Origin: CAYUST01 sp964447535 | Lineage (GTDB): Bacteria > Patescibacteriota > Gracilibacteria > Absconditabacterales > Absconditicoccaceae | Length of the DNA stretch: 64,000 nucleotides | Reading direction: 5' to 3' | Assembly (NCBI GenBank): GCA_964447535.1 | Contig: CAYUST010000002.1 | Span: 68,827 to 132,826, forward strand | Shown here: one piece after another, positions 9,796 to 19,152 of the stretch | How positions within the stretch are numbered: the stretch's first letter is position 1 | Layout: every line of letters starts with the position of its first letter | The notes under the pieces: generated by a model | Databases searched by the model: none | Told to the model about the DNA's origin: nothing | What the model saw: the letters and a program-made list of their open reading frames with translations, nothing else | Position numbers and translations under genes: made by a program

Positions 9796-11619
9796 CTACT
9801 CCCTCCCCTCAACCCTTATCCCCAACTCCTTAAGTTGCCCCTCATCAAGCACACTCGGTGCACTCATCATAGTATCCTCAGCCCTCCCACTCTTCGGAAA
9901 CGCATAGATTTCACGAATGTTTGGCTCATCTTTCAAAATCATAAGGATGCGATCAAATCAGAAAGCAAATCAGCCGTGAGGTGGACAGCCATATTGGAAG
10001 GCTTCGTACATAGCGCCGAATTTGGCTTTGACGTCGGATTCGGATTTGCCTACGAACTCAAAGGCTTTGACGAGGACTTCGGGGTGGTGATTACGGATTG
10101 ATCATGAAAGGATCTCGTAACCATTGCAGACCATGTCGTATTGTTCAGAGACGATAGTGGTAGGATCTTCACCGCGTTCGGTGACACCACGGAGTGCATT
10201 GACACCACCGCTGACCATAGAGAATGGATTGTGGGCGAAGTCGAGTTTGCCTTCGTCGTTCATTTCAAAGAAGGGGAAGTTAACGATCCAGGCGAAGGAG
10301 AGCTCTTTGTCATCGACGAGCTTGTAGTGATCTCTCAAGTGCAGTCTGATTTTATTACCTACTTTGGCAACCTGTGCGCTGGTACCGAGCATAAACACCA
10401 GGGTATCTCCGGACGTGAATCCGGTTTTTGATTGCAGTTGTGCTAATGTCTCCGCATCGACAAATTTTGCGATACTGCCTCTCAGATCTTCTGCATCGAG
10501 TTGGAGATAGGGGAGTCCACCTGCACCAGCAAGCTTTGCTACCTCGGTGAGTGCGTCTAGTTCTTTTCTACTCGGCAGTTGTCCCACGATACGGATTGCT
10601 TTGAATAATTCGCCTTGTGCAAGCGGTGTGGCAATGAACGTCGCCTCTGTGTTTTTGAACAAGTCGGTGACTTCCACAAAATGGCAATCAAATCTGAGAT
10701 CGGGTTTGTCGGAACCGAAGAGTTCTTGTGCTTGATCATAGGGGATTTTGGGGAATTGCGGATGTGACCCGGGCAAGACAACTTCTTGCAAGAACGGTAA
10801 TCTCTCAACCGGGGTGACTAATGTCTTGTCTGACAATGCTTGCGTAAGTCACAAGATGTAATTCTGTGCGACCGCATGCACATCGTCTTGTTCGACGAAA
10901 GACATCTCGCAGTCTACCTGATAGAACTCACAGCTATGTCTGTCGGCACGCGGATCTTCATCACGAAAACAAGGAGCTATTTGGTAGTACTTATCCAGTC
11001 ATCCAATCATCAACAGTTGTTTGTACTGTTGGGGTGCTTGGGGGAGCGCATAAAATTTCCCTGGATTGACACGGCTCGGGATCACATAATCTCTTGCACC
11101 TTCGGGTGAGCTGACCGTGAAAAGAGGTGTCTGGACCTCGGTAAATCCATTGTCTGCAAACCAATTTCTCGTGAACTTGTTCATCTCCGCTCTAAAGAGG
11201 ACGTTGTCCAAGACTGGACGTCTTCTCAGATCCAAGTATCTATGTTTCATCCTTACTTCTTCACTGGTAGCAGGATTGTCTACGATAGAGAACGGTAGTT
11301 CTTTGGATTTGCCGAGGATTTCTATCGTCTCAAGTGTGATTTCTATCTCACCCGTCGGCATGTTTTTGTTGGCTTGTCCGTCTGGTCTCGCGATAACCTT
11401 GCCCGTGATTTTGACGCAGTCTTCGTGATGCAGTGCGTCGATGTGTTGTGTTGCCAAGATATCCTCATGCGTAGAAATCTGCGTCACGCCATATCTATCT
11501 CTCATGGTCAAAAAAGTGAGTCCTCCCATATTTCTAATATTATCTACCCAACCTGACAAGGTCACGGTTTGTCAAACATGCTGTATACGGAGTTCTCCGC
11601 AGGTGTGTGAACGATACAT
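9796..11619 (-). CDS. aspS: Aspartyl-tRNA synthetase
   Basis: 607 aa class IIb synthetase charging tRNA-Asp. N-terminal OB fold (SGWVDNIRNMGG, residues 20-31), motif 2 region with RDEDPRADR, a bacterial GAD-type insertion in the middle, and motif 3 GFAFGFDRILMIL near the C terminus. Length fits bacterial AspRS (about 590). The tRNA-facing motif 2 segment reads HSCEFYQ where most have RQPEFTQ. Start ATG 11619 has the Shine-Dalgarno-like GGTGAGG seven bases upstream; the standard frame would wrongly begin at 11565 after a UGA. Ends TAG. Leader sequence is duplicated beyond the neighbouring island (see repeats). Confidence 0.95.
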
Positions 11620-11638
11620 ACTTCCTCACCAAAAATGC
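11618..11638. repeat. 21-bp direct repeat, left copy
   Basis: ATACTTCCTCACCAAAAATGC. It matches 16169-16189 in 20 of 21 bases. The two copies bracket the Bacteroidota-like genes. This copy contains the ribosome-binding site region of aspS on the minus strand. Confidence 0.8.
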
Positions 11639-11737
11639 TAAAACTACGCACAGCATACCCAAAGAAGTTCGTATTACAAGCCAAAAACTGCGCGTTCCAC
11701 GCTGGCTTTAATTGAGCTAATTAAACAGAGAATTGTA

Positions 11738-11765
11738 TTGACATTTACTAGCAAATAATTATCAC
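11738..11765 (+). promoter_or_regulatory. Possible promoter for the 882-aa secreted protein
   Basis: TTGACA at 11738-11743 and a weak TATCAC at 11760-11765, 16-base spacer, 60 bases before the ATG. A TAnnTTTG element of the Bacteroidota type also occurs at 11770-11777 but is not spaced correctly from a TTG. Confidence 0.35.
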
Positions 11766-11825
11766 TATTTATGTTTGAGGACATTAACATTATACAATCA
11801 AAAAAAAATTTAAAAAAAACAATTT

Positions 11826-14474
11826 ATGAAAAATTTTAGCAATTTGCTCTTGGGGTTGCTCATCTGTGCACTTCCCAAAACCATCTCCGCACAGTGTGGT
11901 GTTGTGCCTATCAGTACCCATGGCAACATCCAGTGCAACAAAACAGACACACTGGCACTGTGGCTCAAAGATGCACCATGCATTGATGCGGCAATGTTCA
12001 CCTGGACTGAATGCAGCAGTGCAGACGGACCAGACAGTGACACGCTGACCAACGATGCATTGTGCACCAAAACGATGATGCTTCCAAGCATGACCGTCAA
12101 AGGCACGGGGGCAAACAAGGTCACCATCTACTGGATGATGATGTCACCCACGTGGATCAAATGGCAAAAGGCACCCAACAACTATGCCAAAGCCATTTCG
12201 ATTTACATCAACGGGACGTTCTCCAAGAAAGTAGATCTGCCACAGACCTGGCAGACACCAACCTCCTATACGTTCACCAATATGGGCACGACGGTCATCA
12301 CGTTCAGTGTAGACCCTGCTGATATTGTGGCGAATGGAGGAAACATGTCTGTCGTCGAGTGGGCAGAGTTTGGGATCACTGGATCATGTGGCAGTTCCGT
12401 CGATACGACGGGACCGATCATTACCAAGATACCCAAGGACACTACCATCGTGTGTGGCAATGCATTTCCCAACTGGAAAGTTACTGCAACCGATGCGTGT
12501 GATCCTGCACCCAAGGTAAGTATTGATTCAACATTGGTGTCTGCATTATGTCCTATTACATTCTCCTGGGTCTATACGGTCACGGTGACTGATAGTTCAG
12601 GTAATGTAACTAAGGGCAAATGGGCAGTCAATGTATTGGATACAATCAAACCAGTAGTAATTGGCAACTTGCCAAAAGATGTCACCATCAGTTGTACGGA
12701 TAGCATTCCAGACCAACTTGATCTACAAGTAAGTGATTGTTCACCTACTACACAAATTAAAAGTGCTGCAACGAGTGGAACACCTTGTGAGACGATTATC
12801 TTGTATACGTGGATCATTTCAGACAACTGCAATGAGACTACGTATACACGTAAAGTTACCATCAAAGACACCACCGCACCGGTTTGGATTAGTCCCTTAC
12901 CCAAGGATACTACTGTTTTGATCCCTCCGCCGTTTGATAGTTTGTTTGCCAAAGATGATTGCTCTGCAATTACCTATAGCATGCAAGAAACCAAACAAGG
13001 AGATTCATGTAGCTATCTTTTAGTAAGAACATGGACCGCCACCGATGCGTGTGGAAATATACTTACGCATACACAAAAGATCAATGTACTCGGTGGAGGA
13101 ACGCCGTGGTGGATCACACCATTGCCAACTGACACTGCTGTACAATGTAATGCGATTCCAGTATTTGTTGATCTCATAGCTCAGGACTCTTTGGGCAATA
13201 TTCCCGTTTTCAAAAACGAGGTATACTCAGGAGATAGCTGTAACTTTACGATCACCCGGACTTGGACAGCCACCAGTAGTTGTGGTACAACACGGACGCA
13301 CACCCAGATCATCACGGTCACCGATACGACGGATCCTTTATGGACGACGCCGTTACCTGGAGACACGACGATCTTGTGTGGTACGTCATTGAGTGACACC
13401 GCAACCGTTGGAGCTATGGATATGTGCTGGAGACAAGTGGGAGTGACCTTGGTGTTTACGCAAGTAAGTACTGATTCACTGATCACTCGAACATGGACAG
13501 CGACAGACAAATGTGGTAATAGCGTATCCTATACGCAACGCATCACAATTCTGAAAGCGCAGTTCAACCTAAATCCTGTAGTGACCAATGTCAGTTGCTT
13601 CGGCTATGCTGATGGAAGTATTGACCTGCAACCAACGGGAAGCTATGCTTACCTATGGAATACCGGCGATACAACGTCTAGTATAGACAGTTTGGCACCT
13701 GGTTCCTATACCGTGACGGTGTCTCAAGGAGCATGTGATGCAACGTACAGTTTCGTCATTACGCAACCAGACTCGATGAACGTACACATAAACCAAGTGT
13801 CAGCGTTGTGCTTCGGAGGAAATGGACAGATTATTCTGACTGTTTCTGGTGGTAGCACACCATATACGTATCTGTGGAACACGGGAGCTACGACAAATAG
13901 CTTCACCGACACTGCAGGTATATATAGTGTGACCATCACTGATGCAAACGGTTGTAGTAAAGTAGTAAGTGGTCTCACAATCACCCAGCCTACCCAGTTA
14001 CAGCTCAATTTGTCTCCAACCGCAGTGACCTGCCAGGTAGGTAACGATGGACGCATAGACTTACAGGCAACTGGAGGTACTGCACCATACACCTATCAAT
14101 GGTCCAACGGCACGACCAACCCTAGCCCCGCAAACCTCGTCCCTGGTCTCTATCAGGTCGTGGTGAGTGACGCAAATGGTTGTGTCATGACAGATACCAC
14201 TGAAGTACGTTGCTTGGGATGTAAAGTCTATCCCAATCCAGCAGTGCAAGGTGGCAACTGTACGATCAACATCAATACGGGAGATCCAAACGACGACGGT
14301 GAAGTTGAATTTACTGTGTATGATATACTCGGTAAACGTAAGCAAAACTGGCGTCGGCAAATGATTGATGGATATTTGGTGGAGACATTCGTCGCCGATT
14401 TGGATCCAGGCAAATATTTGCTTGAAGCCAAAGGTCCTGGTATTCATTTTGTAAAAGAATTTTCGATTAACTAA
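11826..14474 (+). CDS. Secreted SprB/HYR-repeat protein with type IX sorting domain
   Basis: 882 aa, ATG to TAA. Signal peptide at residues 1-22 (ends TISAQ). About residues 190-580 are repeated Ig-like/HYR-type units with RTWTATDxCGN; about 580-800 are three SprB-like repeats (VSCFGYADGSIDLQ, LWNTGDTTSSI, PGSYTVTV); residues 805-882 are a type A type IX secretion sorting domain (VYPNPAVQGG ... VYDILGKR ... LDPGKYLLE). Such proteins are adhesins of Bacteroidota. It uses no UGA despite dozens of Gly, and the conserved R of RTWTAT is AGA, CGG or CGA in different repeats, so the gene is written in the standard code. Foreign origin or mis-join is likely. Confidence 0.85.
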   Translation: MKNFSNLLLGLLICALPKTISAQCGVVPISTHGNIQCNKTDTLALWLKDAPCIDAAMFTWTECSSADGPDSDTLTNDALCTKTMMLPSMTVKGTGANKVTIYWMMMSPTWIKWQKAPNNYAKAISIYINGTFSKKVDLPQTWQTPTSYTFTNMGTTVITFSVDPADIVANGGNMSVVEWAEFGITGSCGSSVDTTGPIITKIPKDTTIVCGNAFPNWKVTATDACDPAPKVSIDSTLVSALCPITFSWVYTVTVTDSSGNVTKGKWAVNVLDTIKPVVIGNLPKDVTISCTDSIPDQLDLQVSDCSPTTQIKSAATSGTPCETIILYTWIISDNCNETTYTRKVTIKDTTAPVWISPLPKDTTVLIPPPFDSLFAKDDCSAITYSMQETKQGDSCSYLLVRTWTATDACGNILTHTQKINVLGGGTPWWITPLPTDTAVQCNAIPVFVDLIAQDSLGNIPVFKNEVYSGDSCNFTITRTWTATSSCGTTRTHTQIITVTDTTDPLWTTPLPGDTTILCGTSLSDTATVGAMDMCWRQVGVTLVFTQVSTDSLITRTWTATDKCGNSVSYTQRITILKAQFNLNPVVTNVSCFGYADGSIDLQPTGSYAYLWNTGDTTSSIDSLAPGSYTVTVSQGACDATYSFVITQPDSMNVHINQVSALCFGGNGQIILTVSGGSTPYTYLWNTGATTNSFTDTAGIYSVTITDANGCSKVVSGLTITQPTQLQLNLSPTAVTCQVGNDGRIDLQATGGTAPYTYQWSNGTTNPSPANLVPGLYQVVVSDANGCVMTDTTEVRCLGCKVYPNPAVQGGNCTININTGDPNDDGEVEFTVYDILGKRKQNWRRQMIDGYLVETFVADLDPGKYLLEAKGPGIHFVKEFSIN

Positions 14475-14493
14475 CCACAAAAAAAAGTGAATC

Positions 14494-15906
14494 ATGAAAA
14501 AAATTATTTTCTTCTTGATCTGCGTCATGTGGTTGGTAAATCACCAAATCGCAGATGCACAAACATACAAAAGCGCACAAGCTCGTCTCGAGCGTGTACG
14601 CAATGGGTATGATCCCTCCACACGATGCGCCGGCAAAACCGTCAACACCTGCAACGGGAAAAAGAAATTTCCTCGAGGCAAATTGTTTGACGAATGCTGC
14701 GTCCTCATGTGGATAAATGGCAAAGAGCCAAACGACAAAATAAAGTTTGGTGAGGTGTTCTTGCTCCTCGATGGTACGCTTGATACCTTGGATCAACAAC
14801 AAGCCCAAAACGGCGTCTGTTGTCTGATTCAGGATCGATGGTACAAAGAAGGCAAGATTGACACACCGTGTCCGCCAAACGCGGGTTTGTGTGATGTCAC
14901 TCCCTTGCCTCGCCGAGGAGACAGCCTGCAAATTCCGAAACCCAAGATCATGGCGCCGACCCCATGTAATTGTGATACGGTGTACATCCATGATACTATA
15001 CCAGTACTCAAGGATACCATCATTCGCGATACAGTGAAGCTCCCTTGCAACGAATGTGATTCAATTCACAAAAAGTTCTTGGAGCATCGAGGCATGTTCG
15101 TCTATGGGCAAGCACTCCTGACTGCGTTACCGCATGAAGGGGAGCAGCAGCTCATAGATTTCGGTAAGCCACAGTTTAGTTTCGGTCTAGGCTATCAGTT
15201 ACCTCTGAAAAAGCGCCTGGCTCCTTGTATAGGGCAAGGTGTACGTTTTCAGTTGGGACTGACGACCACCCATCGTCAATATGTACCTGATGCCTGCGGA
15301 TGTAACAACGTCCCTGCGGTCGCCAACATTGGCTACGAAGCACAAGCTTTGTATCAGATACATTTGCTACGCAACTGGCCATGGGATTTCGCTTTTGGTA
15401 TAGGGCCCACCGCTTCGTATACCAAGGTCACCTCAGAAGATGAGGAGATCCGGAAAAAGCTGGAGCCATTTGCCTGGAACATCGTGGTCGAACCAGAAAT
15501 TGCTCGCCACTTCGGGAATCTCGAAGCTAGCGTTGCAGTGAGTTTGCCTCTGCTTGAAAATCAGGAGCGGCATTTCGGTGCTTCACTTACGTTGAGATAT
15601 CTCATCAAGGGTAAGAAGAAAGCTCAAGCTCCCAAGGAAGTTCCTCAGATTGACACTCTCCAAACTGTGGTTCCTCCGACTGATACTCTCCAAACAGATA
15701 GTCTCGAGTCGGACACACTCAATAATGAGATTCCTCCAAGGGATACTCTGCAAAGGGATATTCCTCAGAGAGATACTCTCAATAATGAGAGGCCACAATC
15801 TGAAATTCCGCCGATTGAGGCTCCTCAAACTGAAGCTCCTCAAACAGAGGTGCCAAAGTTAGAAGAACTGAAATCTGATGTACCGAAATTGGAAGATCCT
15901 GAATAG
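14494..15906 (+). CDS. Secreted/outer-membrane-like protein with DTLQ repeats
   Basis: 470 aa, 19 bases after the previous gene. Signal peptide at residues 1-22 (ends IADAQ). Then a Cys-containing N-terminal domain, a segment of DT repeats (CNCDTVYIHDTIP, KDTIIRDTVKLP) like those before porin-type domains in Bacteroidota, a region about 190-370 with alternating hydrophobic strands that could be a beta barrel, and a low-complexity tail of TDTLQ/RDTL/PQTE repeats. No UGA; CGG and CGA stand where Arg is natural (EEIRKKLEPF). Standard code, same origin as its neighbour. Function unknown; perhaps the partner or anchor of the adhesin. Confidence 0.72.
   Translation: MKKIIFFLICVMWLVNHQIADAQTYKSAQARLERVRNGYDPSTRCAGKTVNTCNGKKKFPRGKLFDECCVLMWINGKEPNDKIKFGEVFLLLDGTLDTLDQQQAQNGVCCLIQDRWYKEGKIDTPCPPNAGLCDVTPLPRRGDSLQIPKPKIMAPTPCNCDTVYIHDTIPVLKDTIIRDTVKLPCNECDSIHKKFLEHRGMFVYGQALLTALPHEGEQQLIDFGKPQFSFGLGYQLPLKKRLAPCIGQGVRFQLGLTTTHRQYVPDACGCNNVPAVANIGYEAQALYQIHLLRNWPWDFAFGIGPTASYTKVTSEDEEIRKKLEPFAWNIVVEPEIARHFGNLEASVAVSLPLLENQERHFGASLTLRYLIKGKKKAQAPKEVPQIDTLQTVVPPTDTLQTDSLESDTLNNEIPPRDTLQRDIPQRDTLNNERPQSEIPPIEAPQTEAPQTEVPKLEELKSDVPKLEDPE
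15640..15900 (+). repeat. Low-complexity coding repeat
   Basis: Degenerate short repeats around GATACTCTCCAA and CCTCAAACTGAA encoding the acidic TDTLQ/PQTE tail of the 470-aa protein. Confidence 0.6.
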
Positions 15907-15934
15907 AAATTGTTAAATTGCTTATAGCAGTTAT

Positions 15935-15966
15935 CACCCACATGAATTCATGTGGGTGTTTTTTTA
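15935..15966 (+). terminator. Intrinsic terminator
   Basis: CACCCACATG/CATGTGGGTG, a perfect 10-bp stem with loop AATT, followed by eight T; ends the two-gene Bacteroidota-like unit. Confidence 0.9.
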
Positions 15967-16168
15967 TATTTAAAATATTGAAAGTTTTTTGTTTTTACTT
16001 CGTAGAGTAACTTTTTTTGCACGAGCTCAAAAAAGTTACCAAAAAAAGCCCATCGAATGCAGTGCTTACTTTTCTCTAGGCTTACTCGTTTGTCCTGCAA
16101 CGCTCACTCCTCCCACTTCGTGGGCTCCGGGTCGTTCGCTTGTGTTGAGATTGACTACCAAGAAAAAT

Positions 16169-16189
16169 ATACCTCCTCACCAAAAATGC
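16169..16189. repeat. 21-bp direct repeat, right copy
   Basis: Differs from the left copy at 11618-11638 by one base (C for T at the fifth position). A shorter relative, ATACCTCACCAAAAA, occurs at 18247-18261 just upstream of the ArsR-type gene. Confidence 0.8.
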
Positions 16190-16260
16190 ATTCGATAATT
16201 TTTTCATGGCAACGCACTAAGCCTGAGAAGGTAAGTTATACACAATTAAACAAGTATTTT

Positions 16261-16406
16261 CATAAGCAAGCGAGCGGGTCCCTCTGGGGGCGAGCTTGCT
16301 TCGTATGCGATAGGTGATATGAAATACTCACGGAAGGCCTGCGTTGCCTAGAACTTTTTGCTCCTTTTTGGGTCATGCCAAAAAGGAGGCCACCCCGGCA
16401 GGGGAG
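16261..16406 (-). repeat. 146-bp structured dispersed repeat, copy 1
   Basis: Homologous over its whole length to 24958-25103. It starts with a hairpin whose arms differ between copies but keep pairing (AAGCAAGC/GCTTGCTT here), continues through a conserved TTCGTATGCGATAGGTGAT core, a CTCCTTTTTGG/CCAAAAAGGAG hairpin and a CCCC-GGCA-GGGG hairpin. No frame is conserved between copies, so it is probably a non-coding element. Confidence 0.75.
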
Positions 16407-16484
16407 TTTTAGAGAAATAAATGTGTAATGACTACTGATAAAACCCCCTCTCACTCCCCCTTCACAGGGGGAGAACCGTTTAGA

Positions 16485-17774
16485 CTACGGTGTAATCCTA
16501 TTATGATATCTAGGGAAAGGAATGGTTTCTCTGATATGATGCAAACCACATAGCCATCTGACGAGTCTTTCGAGGCCAAACCCGAAACCACTTGTCGTGA
16601 CGCCTCCGTATTTTCTGATATCGAGATATCGTGCGTATTCTTGGAGATCGTAGCCACGATCAATAATTTTTTGTTTCAAGATTTCATAGTTGCCTTCACG
16701 TTCTGATCCACCAATCACTTCTCCATAGCCTTCGGGAGCGAGCAGGTCTGAACACTTAGCAGTGCCTGGATGATCTGGATCCTCGGGCATATAAAATGCT
16801 TTGATAGCCAAAGGGAAGTTGGTTACAAACAACGGTTGATCAAATGTGTTCATGAGCAACTCTTCATCATCTGCTCACAAATCTTCACCATCTTTGATAT
16901 CTGATCACAACTCTTGGAGTTTCTTCACTACTTCTGCATGGGTCATACGAGGGAAGGGGAGGGTGATCGCTTCGAGTTTACTTATGTCTCTCCCGAGCAT
17001 GGTCAATTCATTCCTATTTTTTTTGAGAATTTCTTGTATCATAAAATAGATGAGTTGTTCTTGAATTTCCATATTGCCACGAAAATCACAAAATGCCATC
17101 TCAGCATCCATCATCCATAGCTCATTGAGATGTCTTCTCGTCTTGGATTTCTCTGCTCTAAACACAGGACCAAAATCATACACATTTCTGTGCGCTGCGA
17201 TCGCTGCTTCGATATACATCTGTCCTGTCTGACTCAAGAACATTTTTTCACCGTTGGTATGGGTCACTTCGTAGAGCTCTGTACTATCTTCTGCACAGGT
17301 GGGCGTGAAGATCGGCGCATCAATTTTGGTAAAATGATGTGCTCTCATCCAATCATAGGTAGCATGAATCAATGTATCTCTAATACGCAAAATAGCCCAT
17401 TGTGACTGCGCTCTGAGATGTAAGTGTCTATTGTCGAACAAGAATTCTACGCCATGATCATCTTTCTGTCCAAGTGGCCAGTCCTTCGCCTGACTGATAA
17501 CCTGTACATTTTTGACTTGTAGCTCAAACGCACCTGACTTGGGATGCAGAGAAACGACACCCGACAACGCAACCGCACTTTCGATACCACAACAAATCAG
17601 TTGATTGAAGACCTCATCACCAACACTGCCAAGTTCGATGACACACTGCAGATACCCTGTCCCGTCTCTCAATAAAATAAATGCAATCTTACCCGATGAT
17701 CTGATTTGGGCAATCCAGCCCTGCAAATCAATTGACTGACCTACGTCAGTTTGTTGTATATGTGAAATAAGCAT
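16485..17774 (-). CDS. asnS: Asparaginyl-tRNA synthetase
   Basis: 429 aa class IIb synthetase charging tRNA-Asn. OB fold at the N terminus (DLQGWIAQIRSSG), motif 2 with FRAEKSKTRRHLNELW, and motif 3 GFGFGLERLVRWLCGL near residue 400. Family-typical YxWYLDxRKYG appears as YAWYLDIRKYG, where W is the only CGA codon in the gene (16629-16631). Two UGAs (Gly) lie near residues 290-305. TAG stop; ATG 17774. It is downstream of a small basic protein gene on the same strand with a 21-base gap. Confidence 0.94.
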
Positions 17775-17795
17775 ACGAATTACTAGATACTAAAA

Positions 17796-18140
17796 TTATT
17801 TTTTGGAAGCTAATGTCTTCATCAATTTCTTTCTATTCCGTCCTGACAACATCACCTCTGCGAAATCACTCGAGCCACTAGGCAGTTTGATATATCTCCA
17901 ACCGTCTGGATCTGTTCTCATCCTGGTTTCTCGACAGACTTTACGTCCTCTGAGGAATCGGTGAAAGGTATGCCCTTTGGGATTGGTTTCTGCGCCGACG
18001 ACACCAAGGTCTTTAGCTTCATCCAAAGCTAATTTCCTTTTGGGATATTCAAAACGCTTGCCTCCTTTGAGCCTGCCAGCTTGTTTTTGCTTCTGCTGTT
18101 TTTGTGCGGCAATTCAGCGTTTATTGGTTCTCGATGCCAT
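17796..18140 (-). CDS. Small basic protein, 114 aa
   Basis: Not recognised. Begins MASRTNKRGIAAQKQQ (the G is UGA), is strongly basic in its first 45 residues and has a compact second half with HTFHRFLRGRKVCRETRM and LPSGSSDFAEVML. High Lys/Arg content suggests RNA or ribosome binding, which is inference only. A standard reading would start at a downstream codon at 18026 and lose 38 residues. Placed upstream of asnS, probably co-transcribed. Confidence 0.6.
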
Positions 18141-18217
18141 CAGACAACGAATCAAAGAATAAATGTCTATGTATACCTATATCGTGCAAGCTTGCAAACG
18201 TAGCCAAAGATTTGATG

Positions 18218-18245
18218 TTGACTTTATTGAATAAATAAATATAAG
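18218..18245 (+). promoter_or_regulatory. Sigma70-type promoter of the ArsR-type gene
   Basis: TTGACT at 18218-18223 and TATAAG at 18240-18245 with a 16-base spacer, 28 bases before ATG 18273. Confidence 0.65.
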
Positions 18246-18272
18246 GATACCTCACCAAAAAAGTTGTGTACC

Positions 18273-18590
18273 ATGGCAAAGACAACCCGTCCGGTTAAAG
18301 TCCGGAAATTCGACCTGATCAAAGTAAGAAAATGTGTGCTCATCCTCAGAGCCATCAATCACCAGCTTCGGCAAAGGATTTTGGATCTCTTGGAAGAGTA
18401 TGATCAGCTGACCGTCACCGACATCTATGTGAAACTTCGCTTAGAGCAGTCCGTCGCCAGTCAGCATCTTTCGATCTTGAGAAAGGCGGGAGTAGTTGCC
18501 ACCGATCGACAAGGTAAATTCATCTACTACAGTCGTGATAGAGATGAGATAAAACGTATCAATACGTTCATCACCGGACTCGTAGGGTGA
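18273..18590 (+). CDS. ArsR-type winged-helix transcriptional regulator
   Basis: 105 aa. Family role: dimeric repressor with a winged helix-turn-helix. Seen: VLILRAINHQLRQRILDLLEE (helices 1-2), recognition region LEQSVASQHLSILRKAGVV, wing DRQGKFIYYS. No metal-binding Cys motif. The Arg of HQLRQR is CGG, where ArsR proteins conserve Arg, so CGG reads as Arg here. The gene ends at UGA (18588-18590), 29 bases before a strong terminator; reading UGA as Gly would run the frame through that hairpin. It thus behaves as a standard-code gene between two genes that use UGA as Gly. Confidence 0.82.
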   Translation: MAKTTRPVKVRKFDLIKVRKCVLILRAINHQLRQRILDLLEEYDQLTVTDIYVKLRLEQSVASQHLSILRKAGVVATDRQGKFIYYSRDRDEIKRINTFITGLVG

Positions 18591-18619
18591 GCAACCAAGC
18601 CAAAACACAACCTGAGATG

Positions 18620-18650
18620 ACCATCGCGGCAACCCCGTGATGGTTTTTTT
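18620..18650 (+). terminator. Intrinsic terminator after the ArsR-type gene
   Basis: ACCATCGCGG/CCGTGATGGT, 10 bp with one G-U pair, loop CAACC, then seven T. Confidence 0.88.
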
Positions 18651-18730
18651 GTGCTTGCAAAAAAAAGAAAGTTATATATAGTTCAAAGTTCCTACTCTCA
18701 TGTTCATGAGAGATAGGTTGGTTACTAACA

Positions 18731-18762
18731 AAAAGAATCGGCGAATGCGTCGATTCTTTTTT
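18731..18762 (+). terminator. Intrinsic terminator
   Basis: AAAAGAATCGGCG/CGTCGATTCTTTT with loop AATG and a T-rich end. What it terminates is unclear; perhaps read-through from the ArsR-type gene. Confidence 0.8.
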
Positions 18763-18969
18763 ACACTACATTTTCTCTTGCAAATTATATTGAAAATATA
18801 TATATTGTCTATGACACAAACAAAACGGACTTTCCCAATGGAAAATCCGCTTCGTCATTTCTATTTGCTGCCAACATGAAACGTTTCCCAGATACTTGTT
18901 GACCAGAAATAGATATCTTTTCCATGGTTATCCGGGGTGGTTCCCGGAACTTGGTTTGGTTATTAAATG

Positions 18970-19004
18970 AAGTCTAGTGCACACATTGTGCCTAGACTTT
19001 TTTT
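18970..19004 (+). terminator. Intrinsic terminator
   Basis: AAGTCTAG/CTAGACTT outer stem with an inner GCACA/TGTGC part, then seven T. Confidence 0.8.
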
Positions 19005-19152
19005 ATTTGAAAATTATTGTAAACTTTCCCTATGTATGATCCCTAAGCTCCTTAGTCCTGAGATTCTTCCGCTTCGTTACACTCAGCGTCAGAATGACGA
19101 TTGAGTTTCTGGAGTCTAGTTTCTAAATTCTTAAATCTTAACTCTCATTTCT

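Larger units (their letters stand above)
15967..16484. other. Intergenic region with repeats, no gene
   Basis: 517 bases without a convincing coding frame. It holds the right copy of the 21-bp direct repeat (16169-16189), the first copy of a 146-bp structured repeat (16261-16406) and a C-rich hairpin CTCCCCC/GGGGGAG near 16452-16474. Short frames that cross it show no codon bias. Confidence 0.6.
18651..19152. other. Intergenic region with a possible small RNA unit
   Basis: About 500 bases without a clear protein gene but with two further intrinsic terminators (18731-18762, stem AAAAGAATCGgcg; 18970-19004, stem AAGTCTAG). Between them lie a hairpin CGGAC-TTTCC/GGAAA-ATCCG (18829-18854) and another, CCGGG/CCCGG, near 18930. 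Two short frames exist (18811-18912 and 18876-18977, 33 codons each) but neither looks coding. An independently transcribed structured RNA of roughly 150-200 nt ending at 19000 is the simplest explanation; it does not match tmRNA, RNase P or SRP RNA by eye. Confidence 0.35.

Noticed and set aside
9835..11641. Plus-strand ORFs across aspS
   Set aside because: They are shadows of a full-length AspRS on the minus strand and show no domain.
11770..11777. Bacteroidota-type -7 element (TAnnTTTG) before the adhesin gene
   Set aside because: No -33 TTG at the right distance; a single 8-base match is not enough.
15989..16317. Plus-strand ORFs at 16.0-16.3 kb
   Set aside because: They run through repeats and the 21-bp direct repeat, with low-complexity translations and no conservation between repeat copies.
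18811..18977. Two 33-codon ORFs between terminators
   Set aside because: Short, overlapping in different frames, without family resemblance; the hairpins explain the region better as RNA.
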